This document shows positions 44,279-52,159 of a stretch of 64,000 bases of DNA, one piece after another. A model generated the notes under the pieces. The model was not told the origin of the DNA, searched no databases, and worked only from the letters and a program-made list of their open reading frames with translations. This DNA is from V1-33 sp964523105 (GTDB lineage: Bacteria > Verrucomicrobiota > Verrucomicrobiia > Verrucomicrobiales > V1-33): contig CAZFZN010000006.1 of NCBI GenBank assembly GCA_964523105.1, forward strand, positions 154,324 to 218,323. The letters run 5' to 3'. The position numbers were made by a program, and so were the translations under genes. Numbering within the stretch: position 1 is the stretch's first letter; every line of letters begins with the position of its first letter.

Positions 44279-45997
44279 TTACTTTGTGTTTCCGTCCGCA
44301 CCTTTCTTGCGACAGGCGCGCTGAAGAATGCTCATAAGGATGTTACAGCCCTGACTGTGGCAGACCGCTACGCCGTCATATTTACCTGAACGCTGCGCGT
44401 CTTTGATCAAATCTACAGGATTTGGTGCGCGCCCACCGTCTTTTTCGTAGCGCCATTCCTGTGTCATGCTGTGGCGGCCCCCGCTATAGGTGTGAACTGG
44501 TACACGCACACGCCGTAGAGTTTCATTTTGGCGGAGGAAGTTTGAAAAGTTGTGGGGCTTAAACAGCCTTCCGGAAGACCTGACGGTGTGGGTTTTCCCC
44601 CATTCGGACCAATACTCAGGCGACTCGCCTTCATTGAAAAGGCTTTGATTGGGCACGGGATCATCCGGTGACCAAAAAACATCAATCTCATATTTACAGC
44701 AGTTGCACTTGCCTTTGGGAGGCCGCGTATCGGTTTTAGGGGCGACCATGATGATTCTGATTGTTTTGTTACACCATTCGCCCTCCATACCAGCAGCCAT
44801 ATCCTCCGCTTCTTTGTCCGCCAGTTTTTCTGGTGCCAGTCGAATCAAGGACTTGTTTTGCGGGCGCTTTGGAGGCGTACCCAGTTCGGATATTTTGCCT
44901 CCCTCCACATCGGTAACTCCATGCACCTTACGTTCCAACTCGACTTGGACGCCGTTTATCAAAGTTCCTTTCTGGTCTCCCTCGCCACTGGGCGCATTGA
45001 TTCCTTGATAAGGCCATACTGGCGTAAGGCCAATATCATCAATGAAATTCTGAGGGGAATTTAGCAAAAACCTGAACAAGGAAACATCGCCCTCCTCCCA
45101 TAACGGATCACGATTGATCCAACGACCGGCGCTACTGCTGAACAGCCGATCGCCATAGTTTTGGAACGATGTTTCGGGGTCTTCAAACTGGCCGTGGAAG
45201 GAGAAGTTCCAGGCGTAGTCGCTGGCGTCGCGTTCGCCGAAGGCGGGGTTCATGATCTTGCGCTGGCCAAAGGCGCTGTAGCTGTAGCGTTCGACGGGGT
45301 TTCCGGAGGCGGGATCGAGGATGGCGGTGGGGCTGATCCAGTCGTAGGCGACGTAGTGGCGCTGGACGGAAAGGCTGGTGCTGGATGAACCGGCGGAGGC
45401 GCTGGAGTCGGAGCCGGGGACAGGGAGTTCCGCATCTCGGCAGACCATGTCGGTGCGGTGGCGCAGGCCCCAGAGGTAGAGGCGGTCGGGGGCGGCGGTT
45501 TGCGCTGCGGGGCGTTCCTCCAAAATGCGCCAGGCGCGGTCGTAGAGGAAGTGGCGGTTCGCTCCGCCGACGGTGCTCAGCGTGCGCCGGAAGAGGCCGT
45601 CGTATTGATAAGAGGCGACGAGGGTGTTGTCCTCCTGGCGGCGGACTTCCACCAGCCGGTTCCATGCGTCCCACTTGAGGTGATAGCCCTTTTGCCAGTC
45701 GCCGTCTTTGTCGGGCGCGGCCTTGGTCATGTTGCCCGCGTAGTCGTGGGCCACGGCGGCGGGGGCGGGCGCGGGTGACTCCTGGCTGATGGCGGTGATC
45801 TGGTTGGCCGCATTGTGGGAACGGGTGGTGGACTGGTCGTCCGGGACAGTGCCGGTAGCATCACGGAGTGTGTAGGATTCCCAATTGCCGAGCGGGGTAT
45901 CGAAGACGAAGCGAATGGTATTCGCCATACCGGTGCCGTCTTGCTCCACCGGCACGGCGGGCAGAATGGTGACTTTTTCGCGGACCTGGGAGCTCAT
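44279..45997 (-). CDS. Orphan Rhs tip: Rhs core end plus variable C-terminal (putative toxin) domain
   Basis: A 572-residue protein. Residues 1-~320 hold the last YD-repeat strands (HDYAGNMTKAAPD, LKWDAWNRLVEVRR, YQYDGLFRRTLSTV) and the Rhs-associated core (FQNYGDRLFSSSAGRWINRD, LNSPQNFIDDIGL). The remaining ~250 residues are a variable domain with markedly lower G+C. It has clustered cysteines (KCNCCKYEID) and near the end an AVCHSQGCNILMSIL string like a serine-hydrolase nucleophile elbow. No signal peptide and only a fraction of a normal Rhs shell, so it is a displaced or truncated Rhs-CT. A small lipoprotein gene starts 8 bp downstream, the usual place for an immunity gene. Confidence 0.85.
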   Translation of the reverse strand: MSSQVREKVTILPAVPVEQDGTGMANTIRFVFDTPLGNWESYTLRDATGTVPDDQSTTRSHNAANQITAISQESPAPAPAAVAHDYAGNMTKAAPDKDGDWQKGYHLKWDAWNRLVEVRRQEDNTLVASYQYDGLFRRTLSTVGGANRHFLYDRAWRILEERPAAQTAAPDRLYLWGLRHRTDMVCRDAELPVPGSDSSASAGSSSTSLSVQRHYVAYDWISPTAILDPASGNPVERYSYSAFGQRKIMNPAFGERDASDYAWNFSFHGQFEDPETSFQNYGDRLFSSSAGRWINRDPLWEEGDVSLFRFLLNSPQNFIDDIGLTPVWPYQGINAPSGEGDQKGTLINGVQVELERKVHGVTDVEGGKISELGTPPKRPQNKSLIRLAPEKLADKEAEDMAAGMEGEWCNKTIRIIMVAPKTDTRPPKGKCNCCKYEIDVFWSPDDPVPNQSLFNEGESPEYWSEWGKTHTVRSSGRLFKPHNFSNFLRQNETLRRVRVPVHTYSGGRHSMTQEWRYEKDGGRAPNPVDLIKDAQRSGKYDGVAVCHSQGCNILMSILQRACRKKGADGNTK

Positions 45998-46259
45998 GGG
46001 ACAGGGACAGGGGTTTGAGATTACAGCAGTGCGGGTGGGTGAGACCCGCCAACGATGAAGATGTTCAAACAGGCGGTGAGATGATCGTGGCGTGCGCAGC
46101 GCTCATATCACCGCGCGCGGAGAAACTCCAATTATATGTTTGATAGGGAATGGAGTTCCGGGAAGCGCATAGGGGAGTGCGCGGAAGGAGCGATCAGAGA
46201 ACCGAAGCCTCCCGAAACCTTTCAACTTGCCGCTCTGCCGGAACGCGGCATCTGCCGGC

Positions 46260-47588
46260 ATGGACTCCGCCCTCGCCGATCTCTTCACCGTTCTCCGTTT
46301 TCCCAGCATTTCCACCAGCAGCGAACGCGCCGGCGACCTGCGCGCCTGTGCCGACTGGATCGCCGCCAAGCTCACCGGCATGGGACTGGAGACGAAGGTG
46401 CATCCGACGAAGCGCCATCCCGTCGTCGTCGCCAAAAGCAAGCCCGTGCCCGGACGGCCCACGGTGCTGATCTACGGCCACTACGACGTGCAGCCGGTGG
46501 ACCCGCTGGATCAGTGGGCGACCCCGCCATTCGAGCCAGTGCTCAAGGAGGGACGAATCTTTGCCCGCGGGGCCACGGACAACAAAGGGCAGTTCATGGC
46601 GCACATCTGCGGCGTGGAGGAGACGTTGAAAGAGCACGCCGCTCTGCCGCTGAACCTCATCTTTCTCATCGAAGGCGAGGAGGAAATCGGCAGCCCGAAT
46701 CTCGCGCCGTTCCTCCAGGAGCATCGCGACGAATTGAAGTGCGACATCATCGCCATTTCCGACAGCGGCATGGTCGGCCCCGGCGTGCCCACGTTCACTT
46801 ACGGACTGCGCGGCATCGCCTGTGTGGAAGTCCACGTCCACGGCCCGTCCATCGATCTGCACAGCGGCATCTTCGGCGGCAGCGTGGGCAATCCGAACCT
46901 CATGCTCGCGCGCCTGCTCGCCACGGTGCATGACGCGAACGGGCGCATTCAAATTCCCGGCTTCTACGACGATGTGCGCGACGTGCAGGCATGGGAAAAG
47001 GAAGCGTGGGCCAATCTCCCGGGCGAAGCCGAAACCCGCAAACTCACCGGCGTGCCGAAACTCTGGGGCGAGGCCGGCTACACCGACCTCGAACGACGCT
47101 GGGCGCGCCCCACTGCTGAGGTCAACGGCATGGGCGGCGGCTATCAGGGCGAAGGCAGCAAAACGGTCATCCCGCGCAGCGCGTTTGCCAAATTCTCGTT
47201 CCGTCTCGTCCCCGAACAGGATCCCGACGACATCCTCGCCAAAGTCACCGCGCACTTTGAAAAGTCCGCGCCCGACTGCGTGCGCGTGGAAGTGAAAATC
47301 GGCCACAGCGGCAAGCCCTACGCCATGGACCCGCACAGCAGCTTCGGCAAAGCCGCGCAGCGCGCCCTGGGCAGGTCGTTCATCAAAGACATCGCCCTCA
47401 TCCGCGAAGGCGGCAGCATCCCCATCGTGCAAAGCTTCAAAGACATCCTCGGCGTGGAAACCCTCCTCCTCGGCCTCGCCCTCCCCGACTGCCAAATCCA
47501 CGCGCCGAACGAAAACTTCACCGTGGAAAACTACGAAGCCGGCATCCGGCTGAACCGGCACCTGCTGGAGGAAATCGCGGCGGCGTAG
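46260..47588 (+). CDS. M20-family dipeptidase/deacylase
   Basis: A 442-residue zinc peptidase from ATG 46260 (MDSALADLFTVLRFPSIST). Catalytic marks are all present: VLIYGHYDVQPVDPLDQW (metal His and Asp), FARGATDNKGQ (bridging Asp), LIEGEEEIGSPNL (general base and ligand Glu), and the C-terminal DCQIHAPNENFTVENYEAGI with the last metal His. The lid domain carries the GSKTVIPRSAFAKFSFRLVPEQ dimer segment. It matches the M20 group that cleaves dipeptides or acyl-amino acids in the cytosol. A frameshifted remnant of the 3' end of a second copy lies at 49.07 kb. Confidence 0.93.
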   Translation: MDSALADLFTVLRFPSISTSSERAGDLRACADWIAAKLTGMGLETKVHPTKRHPVVVAKSKPVPGRPTVLIYGHYDVQPVDPLDQWATPPFEPVLKEGRIFARGATDNKGQFMAHICGVEETLKEHAALPLNLIFLIEGEEEIGSPNLAPFLQEHRDELKCDIIAISDSGMVGPGVPTFTYGLRGIACVEVHVHGPSIDLHSGIFGGSVGNPNLMLARLLATVHDANGRIQIPGFYDDVRDVQAWEKEAWANLPGEAETRKLTGVPKLWGEAGYTDLERRWARPTAEVNGMGGGYQGEGSKTVIPRSAFAKFSFRLVPEQDPDDILAKVTAHFEKSAPDCVRVEVKIGHSGKPYAMDPHSSFGKAAQRALGRSFIKDIALIREGGSIPIVQSFKDILGVETLLLGLALPDCQIHAPNENFTVENYEAGIRLNRHLLEEIAAA

Positions 47589-47789
47589 CGTTCAGTCATG
47601 GCAGAGGGCGAAGGGGAATCAGACAAAGCGCCACCACAGTTGTCGGAACTGGCGGGCCGCCTGCCGGTTCGGAGTCAGTTCGGCTACACGTCCCGGAAAT
47701 TCATCTTTCCCCGCACCTTGTATTCTGATAGAGACGCAGCACCAATACCGCCAGCCAGCCGCGCCACACTTTGAACCGGATACTTCAGG

Positions 47790-48266
47790 ATGAACCGCCT
47801 CATCTACATCGAGACCAGCATCCCGAGCTTCTACTTTGAAACCCGGCCCGGTGCCCAAATGCAGGCCCGCCGCGAATGGACGCGTGACTGGTGGGGCACC
47901 GCCCGCCTCACGGAATCGCTCGTGACCTCTGCTGCCGTGCTGGACGAACTGGACAGGACACCGGAACCCAAACGCACCGACTGCCTCACCCTCGTGCAGC
48001 GCCTCCCGCTTCTGGAAATCACATCCGAAGTCAAAGCCTTAGTCCAGACCTACATTGAGCACAAAATCATGCCCGCCGACACCGGAGGCGACGCCCTCCA
48101 CCTTGCGCTGGCAACCCTCCACGAATGCGATATTCTTGTGTCATGGAACTGCCGCCACATCGCCAACGCCAGCAAGAGCGACCACATCCGCCGCATCAAT
48201 GGACGGCTTGGCTATGACACCCCAAAACTCATCACCCCCCTCGAACTCTTGGAGGAAGACCCATGA
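47790..48266 (+). CDS. PIN-domain toxin (VapC-like)
   Basis: A 158-residue PIN nuclease. It starts LIYIETSIPSFYFE, where the usual first acidic residue is Glu rather than Asp. VLDELDRTPEPKR carries the second acid, TGGDALHLALATLHECDIL the third, and SWNCRHIANASK is the signature of the subgroup. PIN toxins cut RNA such as tRNA or rRNA. Its stop overlaps the start of a 66-residue downstream gene (ATGA), an unusual toxin-first order. Upstream, 200 bp has no recognisable antitoxin. Confidence 0.88.
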   Translation: MNRLIYIETSIPSFYFETRPGAQMQARREWTRDWWGTARLTESLVTSAAVLDELDRTPEPKRTDCLTLVQRLPLLEITSEVKALVQTYIEHKIMPADTGGDALHLALATLHECDILVSWNCRHIANASKSDHIRRINGRLGYDTPKLITPLELLEEDP

Positions 48267-48463
48267 ACACTACCCCCGAAAACCAGCCGCCCTCCGATGA
48301 CGGCCTCGACTGGCTCCGCGACATCCGCCGCCAAATTTACGCTGAGTGCGGAAGCGACCCCGACACCTACATTGAGCGCCTCCGTGCCCTCGAAAAACTC
48401 CCCCAATACGCCCGCCGCATGGTCCGCGTCCGCAAAATTCTCGAACCCGTCCACCCGGAATAG
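48263..48463 (+). CDS. Small protein coupled to the PIN toxin (candidate antitoxin)
   Basis: A 66-residue acidic protein (MNTTPENQPPSDDGLDWLRD) with a helix DIRRQIYAECGSDPDTYIER and another ALEKLPQYARRMVRVRK. The pattern WLRDIRRQIYAE is seen in short partners encoded after this PIN subgroup. No DNA-binding motif is visible, so regulation of the pair is unclear. Its ATG overlaps the toxin stop by 4 bp, consistent with translational coupling and a 1:1 complex. Confidence 0.8.
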   Translation: MNTTPENQPPSDDGLDWLRDIRRQIYAECGSDPDTYIERLRALEKLPQYARRMVRVRKILEPVHPE

Positions 48464-48588
48464 CCGCTCCCTCGCAGCGCCGCACGTAGATGAACTTTCG
48501 TGAGGCGCATTTTGTCAGAAAGTGTCCACCGTCCCCATTTCCCCGATTCACTTCAATCGCTGCGCAACCCGTTTTTTACCCTCACACA

Positions 48589-48870
48589 ATGCACTCGTTG
48601 ATAGTTTTAGCAGACGCTGGCGTAATCTACGGAATCTTTGTGATCGCTGCAATAATGTTTGGTATCTGTTACTTGATAATAGCAAATGATGGATCTAAAA
48701 AGAAAAAGCATACAGAACAAGAAATGCTTCAAGATCTATATAAAGTGCGGTGTCCGGTCTGCCAATGCCCTAAAGTTGCAAAGCAAGGTGTTATTGAAGG
48801 CGGACTGCGTGCCGGAATTGTTGGTATGGCGAAGAGACATCGCTGCCTATCTTGTGGACACCTGTTCTAA
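48589..48870 (+). CDS. Small membrane protein with C-terminal zinc ribbon
   Basis: A 93-residue protein from ATG 48589. Residues ~8-32 form a transmembrane helix (AGVIYGIFVIAAIMFGICYL), followed by a lysine-rich cytosolic turn (DGSKKKKHTEQEM) and a zinc ribbon: CPVCQCP with CLSCG 37 residues later. It is strongly A+T-rich compared with the housekeeping genes, like the Rhs tip, which suggests transfer. An upstream in-frame ATG (48490) adds a leader with no hydrophobic or family character. Function unknown. Confidence 0.65.
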   Translation: MHSLIVLADAGVIYGIFVIAAIMFGICYLIIANDGSKKKKHTEQEMLQDLYKVRCPVCQCPKVAKQGVIEGGLRAGIVGMAKRHRCLSCGHLF

Positions 48871-48919
48871 ACAGGCGTCTGCGTTTATCGCCTAGAAACT
48901 TGCGCGATCTCTTTGAATG

Positions 48920-48999
48920 TGAAGTGGACCCCGATTTCCGGCCACCGGGATGCTAAACTAAGCTATCGTGGCGAGGTGTAGAGCGTGTAGCGGGTCATG
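48920..48999 (+). mobile_element. Solo left end of the IS3-family element
   Basis: TGAAGTGGACCCC at 48920 opens a ~55-bp block (through CTAAACTAAGCTATCG) nearly identical to the left end of the IS at 42598, followed by ~25 bp of weaker similarity up to the shared GGTCAT. No transposase follows and no right end was found nearby, so this is a deletion relic. The 302-bp interval 48871-49172 holds this relic and the M20 fragment next to it; nothing else is recognisable. Confidence 0.8.
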
Positions 49000-49069
49000 G
49001 CGCTGAATTACTTGGTATGGATCGGTGCGGCGGATGTGTTCCCGGGTGATTTGCTGGATGGAGTTGCGG

Positions 49070-49146
49070 AGAACGTCACCGTGGAGAACTACGGAGCCGG
49101 CATCCGCTCAACCGGCGCCTGCAGGACGAAATCGCAGCTGCCGGCC
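49070..49146 (+). pseudogene. Relic of the 3' end of a second M20 peptidase gene
   Basis: Reading plus-strand frame gives NVTVENYGAGIRS, matching NFTVENYEAGIRL near the C-terminus of the M20 peptidase at 46260-47588. Deleting the extra frame (one base lost at the L codon, CTC to TC) continues the match as LNRRLQDEIAAA against LNRHLLEEIAAA. Silent and coding differences (for example GGA for GAA, CAG-GAC for CTG-GAG) show an older paralogue rather than a recent duplicate. It lies ~70 bp after the solo IS end. Confidence 0.72.
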
Positions 49147-49172
49147 GAATCTCGGGTGGTGGCAAGTCCAGG

Positions 49173-52067
49173 CTACTTTGCCTCGCCCGCCGGCGTCGGC
49201 GGCGACTCTGGTTTCGCGGCGGGCTGATGTTTGGGAAAACGGGCGAAGAGGTCATGTGCGGGCCATTGGGTAATGGTATCGAGCACGCGATGGAGTTCGG
49301 GTTTGAAAGCGGTGGAGAGGGCGGAGGTGCGGGGGCTGTTGCGGGTGTTGAAGAGGACGGTCCAGTTGCGTCCGTCAGGGCGTTTCACCAGCAGGGTGGA
49401 GGTGCCGGAGAGGGAGCCGCTGTGCGACAATTCCACTCCGGCGGGCGTTTCGCGGCGGCCCCAGCCGGCGGCATAGCAATAGTCTTTGGGCTGGCCTTTT
49501 TCGTCGAGTCCGGCGGTGCCGGGAGGGCGGGCATACATGGCGTCGAGTGTGGCGCGCTGCAGCATGGTGCCGTGGCCGTTATCGTCGAAACTGACGGCGA
49601 AGCGCGCGAGGTCCACGCACGAGGCGAGCCATGCGCCGTGGGAATCCATCGCTTCGAGATACCACCCGCCGTAGGGCGTGGCCACGCGTTGGCCGAGCGT
49701 GTCGGCGAAGACGGACGGGCCGCGCATCGGTGAATAGTAGCGCACTTCGCCCGCGTGACGCTGTTCGGGCAGGGTGCGACCGATGATCATGGTGCGCGCG
49801 CCTGTTGGATTGAGCAGCATGGCGCGCACTGCGGCCTCGTAGGGCTGGCCGGTGATCTTTTCGATGACGCGGCCCAGCAGGCAGTAGCCGAAGTTGGAAT
49901 AACCCTGCTTTGTCCCGGGATCGAAGTCGAGCGGCTGGGCCATCATGTTGCGAATGATCTCCGCCGGGCCGGCGGGCGGCGGCACCTTGAGCGACCTCGC
50001 GAAGTCCACGAAGCGGAACATGGCGTCGAACGACTTGTCGCGGTCCCACCCGCCGCTGTGCTGTAGCAGGTGGAGAATCGTGATGTCCTTCAGCCGCGGG
50101 TCCACCTTCGCGTCTTTGTCAGGCGGCTCGTACCTGTCGAGCACATCGAAGACCTTGTCGTCCAGCTTGAGCTGGCCCTGTTCCACCAGCCGGTGAATCA
50201 CCGTCGCCGTGACCGGCTTGGAAATGGAGGCGATGCGAAAGAGGCTTTCCGGCGTCACTTTCTCGCGCGCCGCCACGTCGGCATAGCCAAAGCCGCGGGC
50301 ATAGACGAGCCGCCCGCCGTCGGTGATCGCGAGCGACGCTCCGGGCACGCTGTGCGCGGCGAGAAAGTCCCGCATCAACGCGTCCACGGCGGCCAGTTCC
50401 GGTACGGCTTCGCCGGTCACGACCGACTGCGACGCGACTTCGCGCCGCCAGCCGGGGCCGCGCAGCACGCGGCCGGGCCGGGCCTTGGTGAGCTTGCCGT
50501 CATCGAGCACCAACTGACCGTTCACGATGACCTGCTTCATGCCTTCGGAGAGCGCGTTGGGATTCGCGAAATCCGCGCGGTCGGCGAGCTTTTGATAGTC
50601 GAACACGATCACATCCGCCGCCAGTCCCTCCGCGATGCGCCCGCGGTCGCGCGCCATGATGACATTCGCGGCCAGCGCGCTCGCCTTGGCCACCGCCTGC
50701 TCCAGCGTGATGACCCCGCCATCGCGCACGTAGCGTGTGAGCAGGCGCGGGAACGAACCGGACGCGCGCGGGTGCGAGCGCAGCACGCCGCCGCCGGAGG
50801 GACCGGCATCGGTGCAGAAGGAAATGAAATCCTCGCGCACCAGCCGCCGCTTGTTGTCCTCGCTCATCGTCTCCGGCATCGCCGACGCACCGGTGCGCAC
50901 CAGATCGAAGAACAAATCCCACGGGTCCACTTTCTGCGCTGCCGCCGCCGCGCCGAGACTCTGCCCCGGCGCCACTTTATAGCGCACACTGTGGCTGTTG
51001 CCGATGACGATGCGGTTCCAGTCGCGCCCCGCGTGTTTGAACCAGTTCTCCCAGCCGCCTTCGTCCGACTCCATCTCTTTGCGAATCACAGCGCGCAGTT
51101 CCGCATCGCCCAGCCGCGCCATGAGCGCCTGCTCGCCCTGTGCGAAATGCCGCGGCGGCACGAGCGCCTCGATGCCGAGGCCGTTGTTCACATAAGGGTA
51201 AATGTCCGCCGTCACCTCCGCGCCGGCGGTGCGGGCCTGACGGATTTTCGCCACGGCGGCGTCAATCTTGTGCCAGTTGCCCTGGCCGGCGGTTTTGAGA
51301 TGGAAAATATGCACCGGCGTGCCGCCTTTGCGGCCGATCTCCAGCGCCTCATCGATCGCTTCGAGCAGTTGATCGCCCTCGTTGCGCATATGGGTGAAAT
51401 AACGTCCGCCGAATTCACCGGCCACGGCGGCGAGCGCGCCGATTTCATCCGTGTCGGCATAGACCGCGGGTGGATAGATCAGCGCTGTCGAGACGCCGAT
51501 GGCTCCGGCTTCCATGGCCTCGCGCACCAGGTCCTTCATGCGCGCGAGTTCGTCAGGCGAGGGCTTGCGGTCCACCTCGCCCATCACCAGCCGGCGCACC
51601 TGTGTGTGGCCGACGGTCTGCGCGAGATTGAGCGGCAGCCCGGCCAGTTCCACCACATGGAAATACTCCGCCATGCTCCGCCAGCCCTCGCGACGCGCCT
51701 CGGCGCCGTCGATCGGTGCAGCGCTGCTGCCTTCGCCGGCATTCACCGTGGTGATGCCCTGCGTCAGCAAATTCAGCGCCGCCTCCGGCTCATCGAGCAG
51801 CGGCGACACCGTCTGCCCCATCATGTCCACAAACCCCGGCGCCACGATCATGCCCTCCGCCGCGATGCGCCGCTCCGCCTGCTCTTTTCCCAGCAATCCT
51901 ATCTTCGCGATGCGCCCGTCCTTGATCCCGATGTCCGCGACGTACCACGGCGACCCCGTGCCGTCCACCACGCGGCCGCGTTCGATGATGATGTCGTAGT
52001 CGGCAAAAACGGGAGCGGCGCAGGCCATGAGAAGGGCAGGGAGGAGGTAACGCATCATGCGGGCCAC
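49173..52067 (-). CDS. Exported N-acyl-D-amino-acid deacylase / class C beta-lactamase-family fusion
   Basis: A 964-residue protein with signal MMRYLLPALLMACAAPVFA. Residues ~24-540 are an amidohydrolase of the D-aminoacylase type: DYDIIIERGRVVDGTGSPWY, APGFVDMMGQTVSPLLDEPE (the MGQ variant in place of HxH), QGITTVNAGEGSSAA, YFTHMRNEGDQLLEAIDEAL, and SFCTDAGPSGGG. Residues ~570-930 are a serine beta-lactamase/DD-peptidase fold: FRIASISKPVTATV (SxxK, near 614), GYSNFGYCLLG (YxN, near 724), and ELSHSGSLSG in place of KTG. The pair would strip acyl groups from D-amino acids and act on D-peptides or esters. The fusion suggests work on peptidoglycan-derived D-amino-acid compounds. Confidence 0.9.
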   Translation of the reverse strand: MARMMRYLLPALLMACAAPVFADYDIIIERGRVVDGTGSPWYVADIGIKDGRIAKIGLLGKEQAERRIAAEGMIVAPGFVDMMGQTVSPLLDEPEAALNLLTQGITTVNAGEGSSAAPIDGAEARREGWRSMAEYFHVVELAGLPLNLAQTVGHTQVRRLVMGEVDRKPSPDELARMKDLVREAMEAGAIGVSTALIYPPAVYADTDEIGALAAVAGEFGGRYFTHMRNEGDQLLEAIDEALEIGRKGGTPVHIFHLKTAGQGNWHKIDAAVAKIRQARTAGAEVTADIYPYVNNGLGIEALVPPRHFAQGEQALMARLGDAELRAVIRKEMESDEGGWENWFKHAGRDWNRIVIGNSHSVRYKVAPGQSLGAAAAAQKVDPWDLFFDLVRTGASAMPETMSEDNKRRLVREDFISFCTDAGPSGGGVLRSHPRASGSFPRLLTRYVRDGGVITLEQAVAKASALAANVIMARDRGRIAEGLAADVIVFDYQKLADRADFANPNALSEGMKQVIVNGQLVLDDGKLTKARPGRVLRGPGWRREVASQSVVTGEAVPELAAVDALMRDFLAAHSVPGASLAITDGGRLVYARGFGYADVAAREKVTPESLFRIASISKPVTATVIHRLVEQGQLKLDDKVFDVLDRYEPPDKDAKVDPRLKDITILHLLQHSGGWDRDKSFDAMFRFVDFARSLKVPPPAGPAEIIRNMMAQPLDFDPGTKQGYSNFGYCLLGRVIEKITGQPYEAAVRAMLLNPTGARTMIIGRTLPEQRHAGEVRYYSPMRGPSVFADTLGQRVATPYGGWYLEAMDSHGAWLASCVDLARFAVSFDDNGHGTMLQRATLDAMYARPPGTAGLDEKGQPKDYCYAAGWGRRETPAGVELSHSGSLSGTSTLLVKRPDGRNWTVLFNTRNSPRTSALSTAFKPELHRVLDTITQWPAHDLFARFPKHQPAAKPESPPTPAGEAK

Positions 52068-52159
52068 GGGTTGATGGCCCGCGCGAAAAGTCGTCCGCGA
52101 AGATCACCGGGACCGCGGAGCCAAATTTGGCAGGGCCGGCGGTCTTTGCCGCCCGCAGT

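Noticed and set aside
48518..48546. AAGTGTCCACCGTCCCCATT stretch, reminiscent of a mobile-element or REP-type repeat in environmental genomes
   Set aside because: Single copy in the window and no boundary or partner repeat, so origin cannot be shown.
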